From positions 1 through 34,064 of the forward strand of contig JAPHSW010000158.1 in the NCBI GenBank assembly GCA_026196615.1: a stretch of 34,064 nt of DNA, in the 5' to 3' direction. Origin of the DNA: Gammaproteobacteria bacterium. Its GTDB lineage: Bacteria; Pseudomonadota; Gammaproteobacteria; GRL18. Below the pieces are notes generated by a model. That model was not told where the DNA came from, did not search any database, and saw nothing but the letters and a program-made list of their open reading frames with translations. Made by a program: the position numbers and the translations under genes. Of this stretch, positions 9,935-18,861 are shown in pieces (within the stretch, counting starts at the first letter, position 1; every line of letters begins with the position of its first letter).

Positions 9935-10698
9935 TTTGCTTTTCCAAGTTGTCGTCCTAGATCCAAACCTCGAAAAATAGCGTAAATCAATTGACTGATA
10001 GCGAAGACCCATAACATTGGTGTTAGACTATTGAATATTAGGGCGAACGATAGCATAAAAATAAACACCCCTTCATCAAAAGCTAAAATCTTGTGCTGCT
10101 CGGCGAAAAACCAACGAATATTCTCTATAGCACTAAAACTTATCCCCGCTTTATCAGGCATTTTTTCAGATAATTTTTTGGCAGAGCACTGCTCCAAGTA
10201 AGTAGCGTCATTCTCCATTTGTGTGTAATAGTACATATACTTGACGTAACCGCGCAGAGAGAAAAATGCGACGCCTATAAAGGCTAGAAAAATTGGCTCT
10301 ACGCTTTGAGATTGATTATAAGCAGCATAGCCAACAGCACCAAACCAAAGAATCACCTGGAGATGATCGGTAAATTTATCATAATAACTGCCTGAAGAAG
10401 AATAACTCTTGCGATAGCGTGCCATTTGTCCATCCATACAATCAAGTACATGGCTAAGTTGGATTAACCCTGCTGCAATGATAAAGTTGACACTGCCTCC
10501 TATCACAATAAGCACCATAGATATTAACGCAATCACAAATGATAATAAGGTAATAATATTCGGTGATAACCACTTTATATCCACCATAAAATAATTGGCG
10601 ACTATCGCTAAAGGGGAGGTGACAAAGGATGACCACCATTCGTCATCTTTGTTTTTAGTCGCCCATAATAGGATCATTTTCTCGTTTACAAGAGTCAT
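9931..10698 (-). CDS. CDP-alcohol phosphatidyltransferase family membrane protein
   Basis: 255-residue integral membrane enzyme with the complete family motif D(x2)DG(x2)AR(x8)G(x3)D(x3)D at D86, D89-G90, A93-R94, G103, D107 and D111. Hydrophobic segments surround it (about 46-68, 69-84, then several after 115 and near 200-240). The family transfers a phosphoalcohol from a CDP-alcohol to a second alcohol, or an alcohol to CDP-diacylglycerol, at the inner membrane. With a cytidylyltransferase in the same operon, the first mode (headgroup-CDP plus diacylglycerol or similar) seems likelier. The start ATG is 1 bp after the aminotransferase stop, and its stop overlaps the ATP-grasp start, which points to translational coupling. 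Confidence 0.9.
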   Translation of the reverse strand: MTLVNEKMILLWATKNKDDEWWSSFVTSPLAIVANYFMVDIKWLSPNIITLLSFVIALISMVLIVIGGSVNFIIAAGLIQLSHVLDCMDGQMARYRKSYSSSGSYYDKFTDHLQVILWFGAVGYAAYNQSQSVEPIFLAFIGVAFFSLRGYVKYMYYYTQMENDATYLEQCSAKKLSEKMPDKAGISFSAIENIRWFFAEQHKILAFDEGVFIFMLSFALIFNSLTPMLWVFAISQLIYAIFRGLDLGRQLGKAK

Positions 10699-10699
10699 T

Positions 10700-11896
10700 T
10701 TAAATTGTTTCCACAGAAATTAATGCAGGAGGAGTCAATACATCTTGAATGCTGGTCAAAAAAGGTTTGCGAGAAGTTACTAAAGTCAACTTAGGATCTT
10801 CTTGTTGATTGAAGCTATGTAAAATTTCTTTTTGTACATCCAAGAAGAATTGAATATCATCAAAGGATACCTCACCAATATTGCCCACTTGAAACATCTT
10901 ATTTTTAAAACATCCCTTACCCTCGTAAATAATGATAGATTTATCTCGTAGTTTTTGGCGTAGTACATCAACGTCAATATAAGCAGGAACATGCACAGTG
11001 GTTAATATGGAGCACATATCGCGTTCATTAAGTAGAAACTTAAGTCCTAATATCTGCATGCCTTCGCGTAAAAAGTTTGCTTTACATCTTAGTTCGGCAT
11101 AACGATTGGCAACACCTTGTTTAAGTATATTGCTCAATGCTTGCTCAAGTGCAAAAAAAAGTGGTACGGCAGGTGTATTAGGTGTTTGTGACACTGTTTT
11201 TAGGAATGTATATAATTTATATAAATTCAAATAGGCCGTTTTAATTGGATAATTTTTTAATTTTTCAAATTCAACTGTTTTACCAATAACAAATGATAAA
11301 CCAGGGTAGGAGCCTATTGCTTTTGAGCTTGAACTTGAGAAAAAGGAAATGTTGTTTCTTTTAACATCAATCGCTTCAGCACCTGCACTACTAACACAAT
11401 CGACGATAAAAATTGCACCATTCGCTTTTGCTAACGCGCCAATGGATTCTAAAGCATTAAGAATGCCTGAACTCGTTTCATGATGAACCATGGCTATGAC
11501 ATCAATTTTATGCTTTGTTACATAGTCTGAAATTATTTTAATATCTAATCGCTGTCCCCAAGGAAATTCAAGTACAAATGTATTCTTATTGTGGATCTTG
11601 GAAATTTCATGCAAGCGGCTACCAAATTCTCCATTAGAGAGAACAAGGATGTTCTTATCACCAACAACAGAAGAAAGCATCGCTTCATTCGCGGCTGTTC
11701 CAGAACCTGTTAAGACTACACCTCTATAGTCATCTACCGCTTCTATTTCAAATACTTTAAGTAATTTTTGTTCAATACTTTGCAATAAAAGATCAAAGTC
11801 AGTTTCCCGATGACAAATATCTTCTTTAGCAATAGCGGAACGTACATTAATAGCAACATTTACTGGGCCAGGTGTTAATAATAAATATTTATTCAT
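10700..11896 (-). CDS. Class V PLP-dependent aminotransferase, 2-aminoethylphosphonate transaminase-like
   Basis: 398-residue fold-type I aminotransferase. It begins MNKYLLLTPGPVNV, the opening shared by AEP-pyruvate transaminases and alanine-glyoxylate/serine-pyruvate aminotransferases. GSGTAANEAML (64-74) binds the cofactor phosphate, D166 in VDCVSS pairs with the pyridine nitrogen, and K192 in SSSSSKAIGSYPG is the Schiff-base lysine. It has a C-terminal extension of about 30 residues beyond the usual end. CTGGAG lies 11 nt before the ATG. First gene of the four-gene operon. The likely role is amination of an aldehyde to give an amino-alcohol-type headgroup. No PEP mutase or phosphonopyruvate decarboxylase is visible here, so a phosphonate substrate is not proven. 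Confidence 0.82.
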   Translation of the reverse strand: MNKYLLLTPGPVNVAINVRSAIAKEDICHRETDFDLLLQSIEQKLLKVFEIEAVDDYRGVVLTGSGTAANEAMLSSVVGDKNILVLSNGEFGSRLHEISKIHNKNTFVLEFPWGQRLDIKIISDYVTKHKIDVIAMVHHETSSGILNALESIGALAKANGAIFIVDCVSSAGAEAIDVKRNNISFFSSSSSKAIGSYPGLSFVIGKTVEFEKLKNYPIKTAYLNLYKLYTFLKTVSQTPNTPAVPLFFALEQALSNILKQGVANRYAELRCKANFLREGMQILGLKFLLNERDMCSILTTVHVPAYIDVDVLRQKLRDKSIIIYEGKGCFKNKMFQVGNIGEVSFDDIQFFLDVQKEILHSFNQQEDPKLTLVTSRKPFLTSIQDVLTPPALISVETI

Positions 11897-12619
11897 ACAT
11901 ATATCTCCAGATAAAGATTAATTTACCGATAACTTAATGATGCTCACACAGGATAGGCGAGCAAACAAAATAAGATTGTTGAACAACAAATTAATATTTT
12001 CCGAAAACAAATAACGATTTATGTATGCAAATAGTGGCCTAACGCTTCAGTAGTTCGTTAGAACTCTGGTCACGCATTCTAAGCTAAACTTATGACACGC
12101 CTGAGTTCTGCCATCATATAAATAACTACATCGACAGGAATACAGAGCTAAAAGCTATACAGCTTAAGCGTTCAACATAATATAAACTTTATTCAAGTTC
12201 GCTCTACACATGTATTTCGTATAGGCATATTAATCAAGAAATGTAGAGATAATAAATTTTGAAAGGAAAAATCTGACAAAGAGGCAATGATCTATCTACA
12301 AAATCATTGTCCGCTCTTTTCATTATTTCTAGTCAGCTGGAATAATATTCATCGAAAATAGCTGATAAGAAGGGATACTAAAATGAGATGTATCAATCCC
12401 GAGTTTGACTAGAAAGTTGTTATCTTAACCTGTTATAATTGATCAGATATGCACTTAAAATCCGTGCTAAATCAATATCATCCTTAACGCTACAAAGATT
12501 TTCTGATGACTTGAAAAGTAACTAACGCTTTCCTAAGAAGAATATTTTTATTTTCTTCTTAGGATTCACGCTGATAGTATCTATGTAACAGCTTCAAATA
12601 AATGGGAACTATTCTAGTT
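11897..12619. other. 723-bp intergenic region upstream of the aminotransferase operon
   Basis: No gene is supported in either direction. It should contain the promoter of the minus-strand operon at 8106-11896. Two small symmetric elements are visible: TTGTTGAACAACAA at 11976-11989, 80-95 bp before the aminotransferase start, a possible operator; and the 12-bp stem-loop at 12531-12564 after groEL, listed separately. The length and lack of coding potential suggest that genes were lost here or that the region is regulatory. Confidence 0.5.
12531..12564 (-). terminator. Stem-loop downstream of groEL
   Basis: Perfect 12-bp inverted repeat, TCCTAAGAAGAA paired with TTCTTCTTAGGA, with a 10-nt loop, located 56 bp after the groEL stop codon. 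The stem is AT-rich and no U-tract follows on the groEL (minus) strand, so it may be a weak terminator or an mRNA 3'-end stabiliser rather than a classical intrinsic terminator. Confidence 0.5.
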
Positions 12620-14248
<1,629 letters not shown>

Positions 14249-14306
14249 TTAAAATACCTTTATATAAGTAAATTTTATAAATTTATGATTGATAATTAAG
14301 TGAATC

Positions 14307-14594
14307 TTATCCAAGAACGCCTAAAATATCTTCTTCTTTCATAATCAAGTAAGTTTCTCCATCAACTTTAACTTCACTACCCGCATACTTACCAAAAATA
14401 ATTTTTTCACCAACAACTACATTCATTGCTAATAAATCACCATTATCAGTTCGTCTACCTTTGCCTACAGCTATAATCTCGCCTTCTGATGGTTTTTCTG
14501 CTGCTGAATCTGGTATGTAAATACCACCCGCTGTTGTTTTTTCTTCTTCTTTACGGCTAACGATAACACGATCACCTAGTGGTCGAATATTCAC
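14307..14594 (-). CDS. groES: 10 kDa co-chaperonin GroES
   Basis: 95-residue co-chaperonin that caps the GroEL ring. [17 protein letters not shown] and the mobile-loop region [19 protein letters not shown] are visible, as is the later [11 protein letters not shown]. Start codon is GTG at 14594, preceded by a very strong ribosome-binding site AAGGAGG. First gene of the groES-groEL operon. I did not find a convincing sigma-32 promoter or a CIRCE inverted repeat in the upstream sequence. Confidence 0.98.
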   Translation of the reverse strand: MNIRPLGDRVIVSRKEEEKTTAGGIYIPDSAAEKPSEGEIIAVGKGRRTDNGDLLAMNVVVGEKIIFGKYAGSEVKVDGETYLIMKEEDILGVLG

Positions 14595-14788
14595 TGATTA
14601 TCCTCCTTAGTTTTTTTTACACAATATATAATTTGAGTTTATACTCACGATATTTAAAATGCATAGACTAATTTTAGTCATATAAAGAACTGGCATAACG
14701 TCGGTTCTGGTTAATTTAATGAACTTTAGTTTTAGTTACATGACTCTATAGAAGTATTCTCAGCATTAACCATACTATCAATACACTC

Positions 14789-14929
14789 TTAGATGTAAGT
14801 ATCTAATTCTTCTATTGGAACTTGATCTTCTTGGGCAGATGTCTGCACTCTGCCTTCATTTCTTATGCAGTTGTAGCTAAAAGAAGATTCAATTAAGACT
14901 GAAAAAACGAAATTTAAAAATGTTTGCAT
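14789..14929 (-). CDS. Possible small protein of 46 residues, or N-terminal gene remnant
   Basis: Frame from ATG at 14929 to TAA at 14791-14789, with AGG about 6 nt upstream of the start. The N-terminal half is hydrophobic (MQTFLNFVFSVLIESSFS), like an export signal; the C-terminal half is polar and acidic (SAQEDQVPIEELDTYI). The PIEEL segment after a signal-like start faintly resembles the beginning of S41 C-terminal processing peptidases (usually ...PLEELRTF...), which would make this a truncated remnant, but the match is too short to rely on. Reading on past the stop the frame stays open for another 19 codons. It could equally be a chance frame. Confidence 0.3.
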   Translation of the reverse strand: MQTFLNFVFSVLIESSFSYNCIRNEGRVQTSAQEDQVPIEELDTYI

Positions 14930-15227
14930 TTTTTCCTAAATGAAAGATTATTAATATTTAATCAAGCAAGTTAACCATTGAAATCAATGCTACTTTCTTA
15001 ATTAGGAAAACTCATTGATATCACCAAAAATTCAAACATAAAATTTATGTTTAAAATTAATAATGATCCATTGGTTTATTATAAATAGTGCCTTTTTACT
15101 AAAAAACAAACGGAAAATTTTAATCGTAAGGATAAATAAATTTTGTTTTATCTAATTTTGAAGAATTAATAATGGCTGCTAACTGGAAAGATAAGCATGA
15201 GCCAAACTGACCCAGAATGGTAGCAAT

Positions 15228-15283
15228 AGGTCATGCCTGACCAGAATAAGAAAAGACTGATATATCCGCTTTACGCCCAAAGC
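15228..15283 (-). repeat. Repeat unit B, copy 2 (inverted)
   Basis: Reverse complement matches 6389-6442 at about 86 percent. Core on this strand is AGAAAAGACTGATATATC. An additional TATATCCGC occurs at both 15261-15269 and 15305-15312 or so, within and next to the unit. Confidence 0.8.
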
Positions 15284-15309
15284 GACCGAATAAGTAATCA
15301 CTCATATAT

Positions 15310-15370
15310 CCGCAAAGGGACGTTTTGAGCTATTGAATATCTTGTTGGCAATGGCGGTTATACACCAATA
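15310..15370 (-). repeat. Repeat unit A, copy 2 (inverted)
   Basis: Reverse complement matches 6478-6538 without gaps at 41 of 61 positions, including AAGGGACG, AATATC and TACACCA blocks. It lies 26 bp after unit B copy 2. Confidence 0.65.
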
Positions 15371-15491
15371 GCGGCCAAATTATTGTATCAATCTTTGACC
15401 ATATTTGGGTCACATGACTAGTTCCTAATACCCATGAGTTTTTATTTTCTAAGACTAGGATATTAAATTAACATATTGTTTATTTTTAATA

Positions 15492-15520
15492 TTGATTAGA
15501 ATGAACGTTCGTTTTATAAT
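15492..15520 (+). promoter_or_regulatory. Probable promoter of the TetR gene overlapping operator 1 (15497-15516)
   Basis: TTGATT (15492-15497), a 17-bp spacer and TATAAT (15515-15520) make a good sigma-70 promoter. The near-palindrome TAGAATGAACGTTCGTTTTA at 15497-15516 fills the spacer and matches operator 2 at 16151-16170 in 15 of 20 positions, so a repressor bound here would block RNA polymerase. The -10 ends only 6 bp before the ATG at 15527, so transcription would start about at the A of the start codon, giving a leaderless mRNA; no Shine-Dalgarno sequence is present. Confidence 0.7.
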
Positions 15521-15526
15521 TACCCT

Positions 15527-16123
15527 ATGACTAAAGCCAACAAGAAAGTTATTCAATCCGGTAAAGGGGTGCATGAACGAGTTATTGATGCATCCTTGCA
15601 TTTGTTTACTCAGCAGGGATATTTCAATACTTCAGTACCTGATATTGTCAAGGCTTCAAACTGCAGCACAGGCTCAATTTATCATCATTTCAAAGATAAA
15701 GAAGGCATTGCCAATGCATTATATGAGAGCTTGTTACACCGTATGAATGCAGTTCTGGGAGAGATAGAGCAACAATTTCCAACGTCAAAACAACGCTGCC
15801 GGGCAGTAATTGAATTATTATTTCAACTGACTGAAACAGAGCCAGATGTCATGGAATTTATTATATATGCGAAGCATAAAGAGTTTTTACCTGGTAATAA
15901 TCCAATTTGTTCATCTAGACCTTTTCAGAAAATGCGTGAATTTATTACCGAAGGAATCGCCAATGGTGAGCTTGAGCCAATCGATGATATGGTTGCCGCA
16001 GCGTCAATCTATGGTGGTGCTTTACGTCTGATTGTTTTGCGCCTGGATGGCGTCATAGAACACTCATTAATGGATAAATTGGATGATGTCTGGAAGTGTG
16101 CATGGCGGTCTGTAGCTGCTTAA
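15527..16123 (+). CDS. TetR/AcrR-family transcriptional regulator
   Basis: 198 residues. The N-terminal helix-turn-helix domain is clear: VIDASLHLFTQQGYFNTSVP, then IVKASNCSTGSIYHHFKDKEG, the recognition helix and following YxHFxxKE signature. The remaining 140 residues form the ligand-binding/dimerisation domain and contain Cys residues (QRCRAV, NPICSS, VWKCAW). Likely a repressor of its own gene and of the downstream row: near-identical 20-bp sites lie exactly 30 bp before its own ATG and before the ATG of the next gene. The ligand is unknown. The neighbours (DsrE-like protein, thioredoxin fusion, DASS transporter) suggest a sulfur compound, thiol stress or organic acid. Confidence 0.92.
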   Translation: MTKANKKVIQSGKGVHERVIDASLHLFTQQGYFNTSVPDIVKASNCSTGSIYHHFKDKEGIANALYESLLHRMNAVLGEIEQQFPTSKQRCRAVIELLFQLTETEPDVMEFIIYAKHKEFLPGNNPICSSRPFQKMREFITEGIANGELEPIDDMVAAASIYGGALRLIVLRLDGVIEHSLMDKLDDVWKCAWRSVAA

Positions 16124-16150
16124 ACGCACTTTTTTATCTTTATGAATTTC

Positions 16151-16170
16151 TAGAACGAGTATTCGTTCTA
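16151..16170 (+). promoter_or_regulatory. Operator 2, perfect inverted repeat upstream of the membrane-protein gene
   Basis: TAGAACGA-GTAT-TCGTTCTA is a perfect 8-bp inverted repeat with a 4-bp spacer. It matches operator 1 (15497-15516) at 15 of 20 positions and sits at the identical distance, 30 bp, before the next start codon (16181). A weak -10 (TAATGT, 16169-16174) occupies the same relative place as the tetR -10. Confidence 0.8.
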
Positions 16171-16180
16171 ATGTATCAAA

Positions 16181-16612
16181 ATGGAAAATATGATGTTTAT
16201 GATTGAGTATAATGATATTGGATGGCGCTACTGGTTAGTGACAGCAGTTTTGTTAACGGTGGGTGTCCTGGGAGAACCTATTGGTTTTGTACTGGCTATA
16301 AGCCTCACAGTAATACAACTAATTCATTTTATATATAAAGAACACAGTATCACCAGCTTTCCTATTCAAGTACGAATTTGGTATCTCATGCTTCTTCTTG
16401 TTGCCTTACCAGAACCTATGCAATTGATATTCTGGATACCCTGCATTGGCACCTGGGCGCAGGTTATCTTTGGCTATTGCACAATGGCTCGTTTTGTTTC
16501 TCTTTTCCCATGGAATAGAACGGAGTTATTTTCATTGGAATTATTAATAAAAACATTTTTTTCACGTCCAGTGAAAGGCAGTATTAAACAAGGTTTTTCT
16601 GCTGTTGAGTAA
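16181..16612 (+). CDS. Small integral membrane protein of unknown function
   Basis: 143 residues with about four membrane segments: roughly 19-37, 38-52, 66-84 and 86-100, containing ALPEPMQLIFWIPCIG. No known enzyme motif recognised. Start ATG at 16181 is supported by its position exactly 30 bp after operator 2, the same as tetR; a second ATG at 16190 is preceded by GGAA and could also be used. First gene under operator 2 and followed 51 bp later by the exported DsrE-like gene on the same strand. Likely a partner of the exported proteins or transporter of this row; the function is not inferable. Confidence 0.75.
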   Translation: MENMMFMIEYNDIGWRYWLVTAVLLTVGVLGEPIGFVLAISLTVIQLIHFIYKEHSITSFPIQVRIWYLMLLLVALPEPMQLIFWIPCIGTWAQVIFGYCTMARFVSLFPWNRTELFSLELLIKTFFSRPVKGSIKQGFSAVE

Positions 16613-16663
16613 TGACACAGTTAAAGCTATCTCAATATCACTATTAAATTTCAGGACAATATT

Positions 16664-17170
16664 ATGAATAACATCCTCAAACTATCTCAGTTCTCTGTAT
16701 TGGTATTCTTTATTTTTATATCAATAAGTACTGTTCAAGCTGAAAAAATTAATGACTCTGCTGCTCTAGCAGGTATTAATCATGCAAAAAGTGTTTTTTT
16801 GATTGATTTTACAAACGCCAAAAAAACGGCATTTTATCTTGATATTATTCGTGGTACTCACCAGGGCTTAACACGTCAAAATGTGAAATCAGATATGGTG
16901 TTGGTCTTTATTGGAAAAACAGTACAGTATTTAAGTACTGAGCCTGATGATGAGTTGGCAATGGAATATGATTCAGAATTAGCATCTATTCAACACTCAA
17001 TAAAAGAGTTTGCAAAACTGGGTGTCAGAATGGAAGTGTGTGCAGTGGCTACTAAAGTTTTTAATGTAAAAAATAGTTCAATTCCTAAGGAAATGAATTT
17101 GGTGGCTGATGGTTTTATTTCATTAATAGGTTGGCAAACTCAAGGTCATAAGCTGGTGCCAATTTTCTAA
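16664..17170 (+). CDS. Exported DsrE-family-like protein
   Basis: 168 residues. Residues 1-26 form a signal peptide with a hydrophobic core ending in STVQA. The mature part has the DsrE/YchN-like fold pattern: VFLIDFTNAKKTAFYLDIIR, SDMVLVFIGKTVQYL, then FAKLGVRMEVCAVATKVF with C126 at the place where DsrE-type proteins carry their reactive cysteine. DsrE-like proteins act in sulfur-relay reactions; periplasmic versions are poorly characterised. GGAC upstream may serve as ribosome-binding site. It sits in a same-strand row with a TlpA-type thioredoxin fusion, which could reduce its single cysteine. The biochemical role is inferred from fold and neighbours only. Confidence 0.75.
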   Translation: MNNILKLSQFSVLVFFIFISISTVQAEKINDSAALAGINHAKSVFLIDFTNAKKTAFYLDIIRGTHQGLTRQNVKSDMVLVFIGKTVQYLSTEPDDELAMEYDSELASIQHSIKEFAKLGVRMEVCAVATKVFNVKNSSIPKEMNLVADGFISLIGWQTQGHKLVPIF

Positions 17171-17203
17171 ATGTTCTATCTCGAATTTAATTGGTGAGAG
17201 GGT

Positions 17204-17560
17204 ATGGAGTTTTTTAATACGATTGAAAATTCTAAATTAAATGTTAGAAATTTAAAAGAATTATTATCTATCAAAAATCTTCCTATATTATGTCATTCAA
17301 TTCATACAATAATTTCAGATGAACAAAAAAATGGTATTATTTATTGTCTCTGGGGTGAGTTTGAAATTAATCGAGAGGACATAAGGTCTGGTATTCGATT
17401 TTCACTGCCAAATTGTCCCAATGCGCTTGTCTGGTCTATAACAATGGATGATGATAGTGATAATATTATTATTCATTGTACAATCAATAAATCCAGACAT
17501 GAGGATGATTTTATCGACTCCATTGAAGAATTTATGAATGATTGGGATTTAATTATATGA
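17204..17560 (+). CDS. Hypothetical acidic protein, translationally coupled to the thioredoxin fusion
   Basis: 118 residues, acidic, without signal peptide or membrane segment. The C-terminus is especially acidic (HEDDFIDSIEEFMNDWDLII). I do not recognise a family. Three Cys residues occur (LCHSIH, IYCLWG, NCPN) plus one in IIIHCT. GAGAGG just before the ATG is the likely ribosome-binding site. Its stop overlaps the start of the next gene by 4 bp (ATGA), so the two are probably made in linked amounts. Predicted cytoplasmic, unlike its neighbours. Confidence 0.7.
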   Translation: MEFFNTIENSKLNVRNLKELLSIKNLPILCHSIHTIISDEQKNGIIYCLWGEFEINREDIRSGIRFSLPNCPNALVWSITMDDDSDNIIIHCTINKSRHEDDFIDSIEEFMNDWDLII

Positions 17561-18813
17561 GAACACCTTTTTTTCTTCTATGTATAATCCTTTGTGGTGG
17601 TCTCTCTTTTATTCCACAAATGTGTTTTGCGGAAACTGAGATTATTGTTCCTGTTTCACCTGAAGTTGATATTGCTGTAGAGCACTTTCCTTCATCTGGA
17701 AAATACTTGATCGTATGGTTAGCTCCTGAATATGGTTTACGAGCCAATCATCGATTAATGGCTCGTCAGTTGGCTGAGCAAAAAGTTGATGTCTGGTTAA
17801 GCAATATCGTCGAATCACTTTATTTACCTGAAAGTACCAGTGCTCTTAAACAACTGGATGGAAAATATGTAGCGGCCCTCATTGAACATGCCCATAAAAC
17901 AACAGGCAAGAAAATTATTGTTGCAGGTGACTCTTATGCAGCATTAAATGCTTTATTGGGAGCACATCAATGGCAGGAGAGGCGTCACCAGTCTCCTTAC
18001 TTCATTGGAGCATTACTTTTTTCACCTTCAATTTATGCCTATATTCCAACACTTGGTGTGTCGCCTGAGTTTATGCCGATTGCTTCAGCAAGCAATATTC
18101 CTATTATGATCTATCAGGGACAAAAAAGTGGAAACATCACTCAGTTTAAATTGATGCTTGAGCAGTTACAGCAGCATGATAATCCCGTGTATTTTAAAAT
18201 GATTCCTGATGTTAGAAGCCTTTTTTATACGGAAGAGCCAACAGAGGCAATGATAAATACGATAAAAGCACTACCACCTAATATCGTAAAAATGATAACT
18301 GCTCTAGAAAAGCATGGTGTGCCTGAAGAGCCTATAGCACTAAAAAGTATCAGTATTAATGACAATGGAGTTGATCTGTCAATTAAAGACTTTAAAGGAA
18401 ATAATGTTCCCAACCCAATCAATCTTGTGGATGCTTATGGGAAGACTTTTAATAAGGATAATTATAAAGGTCAGGTCACTCTGGTTAATTTTTGGGCAAC
18501 CTGGTGTCCTCCTTGTGTTCAGGAAATTCCTTCGCTCAATCGCTTAAAAAAGAAAATGGAAGGGCAGCCATTTGAACTTATCTCAATTAATTATGCAGAA
18601 GATAAAGAAACTATTTTAGAGTTTATGGAAAAGGTGAATGTAGAGTTTCCTGTGCTGCTTGATCATAATGGTGACTTTGCCAAACAATGGAAAGTCGTGA
18701 CTTATCCGTCAACGTTTGTTATTGATCCGTCAGGAAAAATAAAATACGGCGTTAATGCTGCCATTGAATGGGATGAACCTGAATTTATTAATCAAATTAA
18801 ATCTTTGTTTTAA
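17557..18813 (+). CDS. Exported alpha/beta-hydrolase-like domain fused to a TlpA-type thioredoxin
   Basis: 418 residues from the ATG in the ATGA overlap (17557); the frame extends 5 codons further upstream, but that lies inside the previous gene. A signal peptide covers about 1-25. Residues 40-240 look like an alpha/beta hydrolase, with a nucleophile-elbow-like GDSYA (S126) and LLFSPS and IMIYQG strands. Residues about 283-418 are a TlpA/ResA-like thioredoxin domain with the redox pair W-C317-PP-C320, followed by YPSTFVIDPSGK with the cis-proline. A periplasmic thiol-disulfide reductase tethered to a hydrolase is the natural reading. Whether the hydrolase is catalytic is unsure: I cannot place its Asp and His confidently. 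It may act on the DsrE-like protein of the same row. Confidence 0.82.
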   Translation: MRTPFFLLCIILCGGLSFIPQMCFAETEIIVPVSPEVDIAVEHFPSSGKYLIVWLAPEYGLRANHRLMARQLAEQKVDVWLSNIVESLYLPESTSALKQLDGKYVAALIEHAHKTTGKKIIVAGDSYAALNALLGAHQWQERRHQSPYFIGALLFSPSIYAYIPTLGVSPEFMPIASASNIPIMIYQGQKSGNITQFKLMLEQLQQHDNPVYFKMIPDVRSLFYTEEPTEAMINTIKALPPNIVKMITALEKHGVPEEPIALKSISINDNGVDLSIKDFKGNNVPNPINLVDAYGKTFNKDNYKGQVTLVNFWATWCPPCVQEIPSLNRLKKKMEGQPFELISINYAEDKETILEFMEKVNVEFPVLLDHNGDFAKQWKVVTYPSTFVIDPSGKIKYGVNAAIEWDEPEFINQIKSLF

Positions 18814-18861
18814 TCTCTGCACGAACGTTTTTTAATTATTCTCTCAGATTTATAGGTCACT

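Larger units (their letters stand above)
14595..15526. other. About 930-bp intergenic region between groES and the TetR gene
   Basis: Divergent promoter region for groESL (-) and tetR (+), much longer than two promoters need. It contains a possible 46-codon minus-strand gene (14789-14929), the reverse copies of repeats B and A (15228-15283, 15310-15370), and the tetR promoter/operator at 15492-15520. A 12-codon plus-strand frame at 15172-15210 ends just before the repeat block. The rest is AT-rich without recognisable structure. Confidence 0.6.

Noticed and set aside
12031-12061. GCCTAAC followed by GTTAGAA around 12040-12060, resembling the ends of an integron attC site
   Set aside because: The spacing is far too short for attC, the second box breaks the GTTRRRY consensus, and no integrase or cassette structure is present.
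14595-14760. Sigma-32 heat-shock promoter or CIRCE element for groESL
   Set aside because: No CTTGAA/CCCCAT pair with suitable spacing and no 9-bp CIRCE inverted repeat could be identified upstream of groES.
18821-18829. ACGAACGTT upstream of the DASS transporter as a third TetR operator
   Set aside because: Only the central half-site matches; the outer palindrome arms seen in the two operators are missing.
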